Source: CBDFKV01 sp965249035
GTDB taxonomy: Bacteria; Pseudomonadota; Gammaproteobacteria; Arenicellales; Poriferihabitantaceae
Assembly: GCA_965249035.1 (NCBI GenBank)
Contig: CBDFKV010000007.1
Coordinates: forward strand, 1,364,001-1,428,000
DNA: 64,000 bases
Reading direction: 5' to 3'
The translations under genes were made by a program, and so were the position numbers. The notes beneath the pieces were generated by a model. That model was not told the origin of the DNA, did not search any database, and saw only the letters and a list, made by a program, of their open reading frames with translations. Shown here piece by piece: positions 59,690 to 64,000 of this stretch. Position 1 is the first letter of the stretch. Every line of letters starts with the position of its first letter.

Positions 59690-59719
59690 TTTTTGCCCGA
59701 CTCGAAAATCGGGCAAAAA
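59690..59719. other. Stem-loop between tufB and tRNA-Trp
   Basis: TTTTTGCCCGA and TCGGGCAAAAA are perfect 11-base complements with an 8-base loop. The T-run is on the 5' arm on both strands, so this is not a standard terminator. It may guide processing of tRNA-Trp from a tufB-secE transcript. Confidence 0.6.
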
Positions 59720-59796
59720 TCGACCCCGGAGCTTACTCCAAGGCAACAATCGTTGTAGACGAATCTACTACTTATATCTATCTTATTTAATTTACT

Positions 59797-60987
59797 TTAC
59801 TCGTGAATCTTGGCAACAACACCCGCACCTACGGTACGACCACCTTCACGGATCGCGAATCGTAAACCTTCATCCATCGCAATCGGTGCAATCAGGTTTA
59901 CATCCATCTTGATGTTATCCCCAGGCATGACCATTTCAACGTCATCCGGCAAAATCACTTCACCCGTTACGTCGGTCGTACGAAAATAAAACTGCGGACG
60001 ATAGCCTTTGAAAAATGGCGTATGTCGGCCACCTTCTTCTTTGCTCAAAATATACACTTCCGCTTCAAACTTGGTGTGCGGCGTAATCGATCCCGGCTTG
60101 GCCAATACTTGGCCACGCTCGACTTCTTCACGCTTGGTGCCACGCAACAAAATACCCACGTTATCACCTGCCTGACCCTGGTCCAGCAGCTTGCGGAACA
60201 TCTCAACACCCGTACACGTCGTCTTGGTAGTGTCGTGAATGCCCACAATTGCAATGTCTTCACCCACCTTGATCACGCCACGCTCGATTCGGCCGGTAAC
60301 TACCGTACCACGGCCTGAGATTGAGAATACGTCCTCAACCGGCATCAGAAAATCACCGTCAATCGCACGATCAGGCTCTGGAATGTAGGTATCCAGCGCT
60401 TCGGCTAATTTTAAGATTGAGCCTTTACCCATATCTGACTCATCACCTTCCAACGCTTTCAGCGCAGAACCAATGATGATAGGCGTATCGTCGCCTGGGA
60501 ACTCGTAGCTATCCAACAACTCGCGAATTTCCATCTCAACCAATTCCAACAACTCTTCGTCGTCAACCATGTCGGCTTTGTTCATATACACAATAATGTA
60601 CGGAACACCTACCTGACGTGACAACAAGATATGCTCACGGGTTTGTGGCATCGGGCCATCAGCGGCTGAACACACCAGAACCGCTCCGTCCATTTGCGCG
60701 GCACCGGTGATCATGTTCTTTACATAGTCAGCGTGGCCGGGGCAATCAACGTGCGCATAGTGCCGATTCGCTGTTTCATACTCAACGTGCGCAGTTGAGA
60801 TCGTAATCCCACGCTCACGTTCTTCTGGGGCGTTGTCAATCTCATTGAAGTTCTTCACTTCGCCACCGAATTCTTTAGCCAATACCAGCGTCAATGCCGC
60901 TGTTAAGGTGGTCTTACCGTGGTCAACGTGACCGATAGTGCCTACGTTAACGTGCGGTTTGTTTCTCTCAAATTTTTCCTTAGACAC
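59797..60987 (-). CDS. tufB: Elongation factor Tu, second copy
   Basis: A 396-residue EF-Tu identical to the tufA product. The start codon is GTG (60985-60987), where tufA has ATG. Near-identity of the DNA begins at the start codon and ends at the stop; the flanks are unrelated. It is the last gene of a tRNA-tufB transcript: thrU-tyrU-glyT-thrT-tufB is the same order as in E. coli. Confidence 0.98.
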   Translation of the reverse strand: MSKEKFERNKPHVNVGTIGHVDHGKTTLTAALTLVLAKEFGGEVKNFNEIDNAPEERERGITISTAHVEYETANRHYAHVDCPGHADYVKNMITGAAQMDGAVLVCSAADGPMPQTREHILLSRQVGVPYIIVYMNKADMVDDEELLELVEMEIRELLDSYEFPGDDTPIIIGSALKALEGDESDMGKGSILKLAEALDTYIPEPDRAIDGDFLMPVEDVFSISGRGTVVTGRIERGVIKVGEDIAIVGIHDTTKTTCTGVEMFRKLLDQGQAGDNVGILLRGTKREEVERGQVLAKPGSITPHTKFEAEVYILSKEEGGRHTPFFKGYRPQFYFRTTDVTGEVILPDDVEMVMPGDNIKMDVNLIAPIAMDEGLRFAIREGGRTVGAGVVAKIHE

Positions 60988-61041
60988 AATCGTTACCCCG
61001 TCTTGTTTAGTAAATCAATTCAACTACAATAACTAATAATA

Positions 61042-61117
<76 letters not shown>

Positions 61118-61245
61118 ATTCTTTCAACCTGCTTGGGTAAAGCGGGAGATCAAACCATTTTGATCTCGACTTATCCCAATGTATCGGCTGCTATATTAAC
61201 GCGCATGTTACTGCGTGCCTTACACAACCACACCGGCCACAAATT

Positions 61246-61319
61246 TGGAGCGGGTGATGGGAATCGAACCCACGTATTCAGCTTGGAAGGCTGAAGTTCT
61301 ACCATTGAACTACACCCGC
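61246..61319 (-). tRNA. tRNA-Gly (anticodon TCC)
   Basis: A 74-nt tRNA with encoded CCA. The acceptor GCGGGTG pairs with CACCCGC; the anticodon loop CTTCCAA gives TCC, reading GGA/GGG. It is third in the tRNA run, between tRNA-Tyr and tRNA-Thr(GGT). Confidence 0.97.
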
Positions 61320-61386
61320 ATACCGGCCAAACGTCGCTTCACCATCAAAGCCACTTGGCTTGCACGCTCTCAAGCCGCAGCTTACA

Positions 61387-61471
61387 TGGTGGAGGGGGGA
61401 GGATTCGAACCTCCGAAGGCTGAGCCAGCAGATTTACAGTCTGCCCCCTTTGGCCGCTCGGGAACCCCTCC
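61387..61471 (-). tRNA. tRNA-Tyr (anticodon GTA)
   Basis: An 85-nt class II tRNA with a long variable arm and encoded CCA. The acceptor GGAGGGG pairs with CCCCTCC; the anticodon loop CTGTAAA gives GTA. It is second in the tRNA run. Confidence 0.97.
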
Positions 61472-61590
61472 ATGAAAGCTAACGCGCAATTAACATCACT
61501 CAGTCAACTAACTGTGCACAGTTTTCACAAATCCAGCTCGCCTCAACAGAGTACAGCGAACCTTGCTTTGCCCCGCAAAACATCGCACAA

Positions 61591-61666
61591 TGGAGCCCGA
61601 AGAGGGATTTGAACCCACGACCTGCTGATTACAAATCAGCTGCTCTGCCAGCTGAGCTATTCGGGC
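61591..61666 (-). tRNA. tRNA-Thr (anticodon TGT)
   Basis: A 76-nt tRNA with encoded CCA and a U discriminator base. The acceptor GCCCGAA pairs with TTCGGGC; the anticodon loop TTTGTAA gives TGT, reading ACA. The T-stem GTGGG/CCCTC has one U-U mismatch. It is the first tRNA of the run, 31 bases after the promoter. Confidence 0.95.
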
Positions 61667-61696
61667 TAACCGTTCACGGTGCGAAACGGGTGCGCG

Positions 61697-61725
61697 ATTT
61701 TATGCAAAGCGCTTTGCAATCGCAA
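61697..61725 (-). promoter_or_regulatory. Promoter of the tRNA-tufB transcript with palindromic spacer
   Basis: On minus, TTGCGA (61720-61725) and TAAAAT (61697-61702) lie 17 bases apart, followed by the GC-rich discriminator CGCGCACCC typical of stringently controlled stable-RNA promoters. The spacer contains the perfect 16-bp palindrome TGCAAAGCGCTTTGCA (61703-61718), which could be a protein-binding site. Confidence 0.8.
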
Positions 61726-61755
61726 TCATTATTCGGATTTATTTTAGAGGGCCTT

Positions 61756-62664
61756 CTACTGAGCGCAAGACTTATCAATAATCGACACGCCAGTAACCGT
61801 CTTTAATTGCTTTTTCCTTATATAATTTCCCTGCTCAGCATCCAACTTAAGCGCATACCAATGCATTTCAGGCTTACCCAAAAGCTCCGTCTTTAAGCTG
61901 CTCTCGAAGCCTTTGCTTTTCATCCGTGCTTGAAAGCTGGCGGCGTTTGCGCGGTCTTTATAATAACCCAGCTGTATGCTTTCTGATCCCGAAGGGCCAA
62001 TTACAAAATACTTAACACCAAGCGCCTTTAGCCGGTTCGTTTGCGCAATCAAGCTGGCGTGGTCCTTAATAGGCCCGACCGATACCCGCGTCGCACCCGA
62101 CTTACTGGTTGAGGCAACGACCTCACGTTGATATTGAGCCTGATGTTGATCAAGTAATGCCTGGATTTTGAGTGATGCATCAACTGGGTACGGGCCGACG
62201 CGATAACAGTTAAACACTTCGGACTGTGACTGACCAGATTCAGGAGCGGGGACTTCAGTAGCCATCGGCAGTGAAGCCACGCTTGAATCAGCAACTGAGG
62301 CTACCGACTCCAACTCAAGCTTCATTTTCGGCTGAAACGGTGCACGATTCCGAGCCACCGGCTTTTTCTTAGGCTCATTGATAGGGATAATCACACTGGT
62401 TGCCTTTCCAGGCTTCAAACCATCTTCAGGCAAATTGACCACACCTGATTGCGCATCGACCCCAACCAACACCGTCTCATCGACGACTTCCGATTTCTGC
62501 AGTTTAGCTGGCTCTAACTCATTGGCGAGCATCATGTTCTGGAGGTTGATCGCATCCGGCGCCTCATCTTTGCCCTGATCGACGTCAGGCGGCGGCGCTA
62601 ATTTGCTCCAACCAAAAATAAGCACGTTCACAACTACCAAGAAGATAGCCACCCACTTCATCAT
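61756..62664 (-). CDS. SPOR-domain membrane protein
   Basis: A 302-residue protein if started at ATG 62664, which overlaps the coaX stop (ATGA); a start five codons earlier is possible. An N-terminal membrane anchor (KWVAIFLVVVNVLIFGW) is followed by a proline/lysine-rich linker. The region from about 150 has the SPOR-like pattern of repeated VGP and LGYYKDRANAASFQARMKSK, suggesting peptidoglycan contact. The gene order birA-coaX-SPOR gene-tRNAs is as in Pseudomonas. Its exact role is unknown. Confidence 0.8.
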   Translation of the reverse strand: MMKWVAIFLVVVNVLIFGWSKLAPPPDVDQGKDEAPDAINLQNMMLANELEPAKLQKSEVVDETVLVGVDAQSGVVNLPEDGLKPGKATSVIIPINEPKKKPVARNRAPFQPKMKLELESVASVADSSVASLPMATEVPAPESGQSQSEVFNCYRVGPYPVDASLKIQALLDQHQAQYQREVVASTSKSGATRVSVGPIKDHASLIAQTNRLKALGVKYFVIGPSGSESIQLGYYKDRANAASFQARMKSKGFESSLKTELLGKPEMHWYALKLDAEQGNYIRKKQLKTVTGVSIIDKSCAQ

Positions 62665-63383
62665 TGTCTTGACTCCCAAATTGCTTGCAATCCTTCAAAA
62701 ATAAGTGCTGGCGCCATTACCCCTTCATCGCTGAACCGCTGATTGAGTCGGGATGCATCGCCACCCGTCATTAAACAGGGCGTGTCTTCTCCCAAACGTT
62801 GCTTTTGTACTGCCACCGCCTGAGCTACCCCTCCACTCACTGCACATTCAATCCCCGACACTATCGCCGCCTTGGTCGTAACCGGAAATGCTTCGAAATC
62901 CGTCACTCCTTGCAGATTCAATTTTAAGGCATCGGTGTCTTGGTGTAAGGCTCGTGCCATCAATCGATAACCCGGCATAATCATACCACCCAAATACTCA
63001 CCTGCAGCCGTTAAGCCATCCACCGTAATGGCCGAACCCGCGTCAATTATAATGCAAGCGCTATACTGATAGCGTCGTCGTGCGCCGATTGCCGCCACCC
63101 AGCGATCTACCCCTAACTGATCCAGCGCGTAGTGATTAACAACACCACACTGCTCTTTTTCAACGTTGACCCAATTTATAGCCACGCCACGAGCTTGCCA
63201 CCACTGCTCCACCGCCCGATTGATGCGCTTGCCGCCCACGCTGGATGCAATCACCCGCTCAACTGAGTCTAGCGCCGACCATGCCGTATTGAATCGATCA
63301 TCACCTCGGAAATTGCCTGACTGACTGCCGTCTTGCAGTTGCCATTTGAGGCGGGTATTACCGATATCAATCAGCACATTCAT
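62661..63383 (-). CDS. coaX: Type III pantothenate kinase CoaX
   Basis: A 240-residue ASKHA-fold kinase for the first step of coenzyme A synthesis. DIGNTRLKW (about 6-14) is the phosphate-binding motif, DAGSAITVD the second, and EYLGGMIMPGYRLMARAL the pantothenate region. It overlaps birA by four bases and the SPOR gene by four, so the three are translationally coupled. Confidence 0.95.
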   Translation of the reverse strand: MNVLIDIGNTRLKWQLQDGSQSGNFRGDDRFNTAWSALDSVERVIASSVGGKRINRAVEQWWQARGVAINWVNVEKEQCGVVNHYALDQLGVDRWVAAIGARRRYQYSACIIIDAGSAITVDGLTAAGEYLGGMIMPGYRLMARALHQDTDALKLNLQGVTDFEAFPVTTKAAIVSGIECAVSGGVAQAVAVQKQRLGEDTPCLMTGGDASRLNQRFSDEGVMAPALIFEGLQAIWESRQ

Positions 63384-64000
63384 TGCCCTGCCACCGGTCG
63401 TAAACTGACTTCTCCGGAATTAAAGGTACGCATCCCCGACGGTGTTTGCAAGCGTAACGCCCCGTCAACATCAACCCCAGCAATTCGTCCCCGATGAGTT
63501 GTTTCTGCCAGTTCCAGCTGCACCGCTTCACCTTGCATGGCGTGCATTTCCTGCCAATCAGGCTGGATCGCCTGAAACCCTTGGGCCTCAAGCTGGCATA
63601 AATAATGCTCAACTGATATCACCAACTCAGCAATTAGCCCAGATCGATCGATTGACCGATTCGATAACTGTTTTAAATCAATTATGGCCTGACCAACAGC
63701 CCTTTCAGTATTAGTACTTAAGTCAACATTCAGGCCAATTCCGATCACGTAGTCAGTAAATCCACCATCCGTTTTTGCTTCCACCAAAATTCCACCCAAT
63801 TTAGCTCCCAACGCCAAAATATCGTTTGGCCACTTCAAACCCACTGACTCATAGCCCGCGCGCCTCAATACCGTTGCAATCGCTACGCCCACCGCCAAGC
63901 TCATGCTTGGTATCGGCACACCTTTGACGCGCCAAGCAAGTGACATCGTAATATTCTGGCCGGCATCAGCCACCCACATGCGCCCACGGCGACCTTTACC
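63380..64000 (-). CDS. birA: Biotin--[acetyl-CoA-carboxylase] ligase BirA, partial
   Basis: The C-terminal 206 codons of a biotin protein ligase that runs off the right edge. The biotinyl-AMP loop GKGRRGRMW begins at the edge. LAWRVKGVPIPSMSLAVGVA and LKWPNDILALGAKLGGILVE (about the ATP/biotin site) follow, then a C-terminal SH3-like cap. Whether an N-terminal DNA-binding domain is present cannot be seen. It overlaps coaX by four bases. Confidence 0.95.
   Translation of the reverse strand, partial: GKGRRGRMWVADAGQNITMSLAWRVKGVPIPSMSLAVGVAIATVLRRAGYESVGLKWPNDILALGAKLGGILVEAKTDGGFTDYVIGIGLNVDLSTNTERAVGQAIIDLKQLSNRSIDRSGLIAELVISVEHYLCQLEAQGFQAIQPDWQEMHAMQGEAVQLELAETTHRGRIAGVDVDGALRLQTPSGMRTFNSGEVSLRPVAGQ

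Noticed and set aside
59690..59719. Stem-loop read as a terminator for tufB
   Set aside because: The T-run is on the 5' arm on both strands, so neither direction has the 3' T tract.

Overview
The window reads as one chromosomal segment of a gammaproteobacterium. The order birA-coaX-SPOR gene-tRNAs-tufB-tRNA-Trp-secE-nusG-rplKAJL-rpoBC-str-S10-spc-alpha, two tuf genes, LpxL-type and AmpD-type envelope genes and RF3 all fit that class, and the tRNA-Trp between tufB and secE recalls pseudomonads. The genus cannot be told from the sequence.

Region 1 (1-14.6 kb) is a phenylacetate (paa) catabolic cluster. paaH (cut by the window edge), paaG and paaF lie on the minus strand. paaY and paaZ lie on plus, then the repressor gene paaX on minus and the epoxidase operon paaABCDE on plus. 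Together they activate the ring of phenylacetyl-CoA (PaaABCDE), isomerise and open it (PaaG, PaaZ), and run beta-oxidation-like steps (PaaF, PaaH); PaaY is an accessory thioesterase. Inverted TGTATC/GATACA motifs occur in both divergent control regions and are candidate PaaX operators.

The paa cluster is split between paaZ and paaX by a complete chromosomal integron (about 4.68-9.49 kb). It has an intact IntI integrase gene on plus and, running away from it on minus, an attI-like core site and six AT-rich gene cassettes with attC sites. Cassette products are a cysteine hydrolase, two small membrane proteins, a small zinc-ribbon protein, a 143-residue protein whose gene is split by an IS5-family element (1146 bp, TTAA target duplication), and a short, possibly truncated HEPN-like protein. 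The divergent integrase and cassette control regions share the 12-mer AAGGTGTATAAT, part of a set of AAGGTGTAT repeats. The integron is the most unusual part of the window.

Region 2 (14.6-28.6 kb) is mixed housekeeping: argB, aroE, small hypothetical genes, an alpha/beta hydrolase, a PlsC-type acyltransferase, prfC, a MltD-like lytic transglycosylase with unusual cysteine-paired LysM repeats, a DUF349 protein, class I fumarase, an LpxL-family acyltransferase and ampD.

Region 3 (28.6-64 kb) is the transcription/translation supercluster, all on minus. It reads from birA (partial), coaX and a SPOR gene through four tRNAs, tufB, tRNA-Trp, secE-nusG, rplKAJL, rpoBC, rpsL-rpsG-fusA-tufA and the joined S10, spc and alpha operons to rplQ. 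A strong terminator after rplQ overlaps the end of the opposing ampD. Control elements visible here include a tRNA promoter with a GC-rich discriminator, a consensus-like str promoter, a rpoC terminator and several intercistronic stem-loops.
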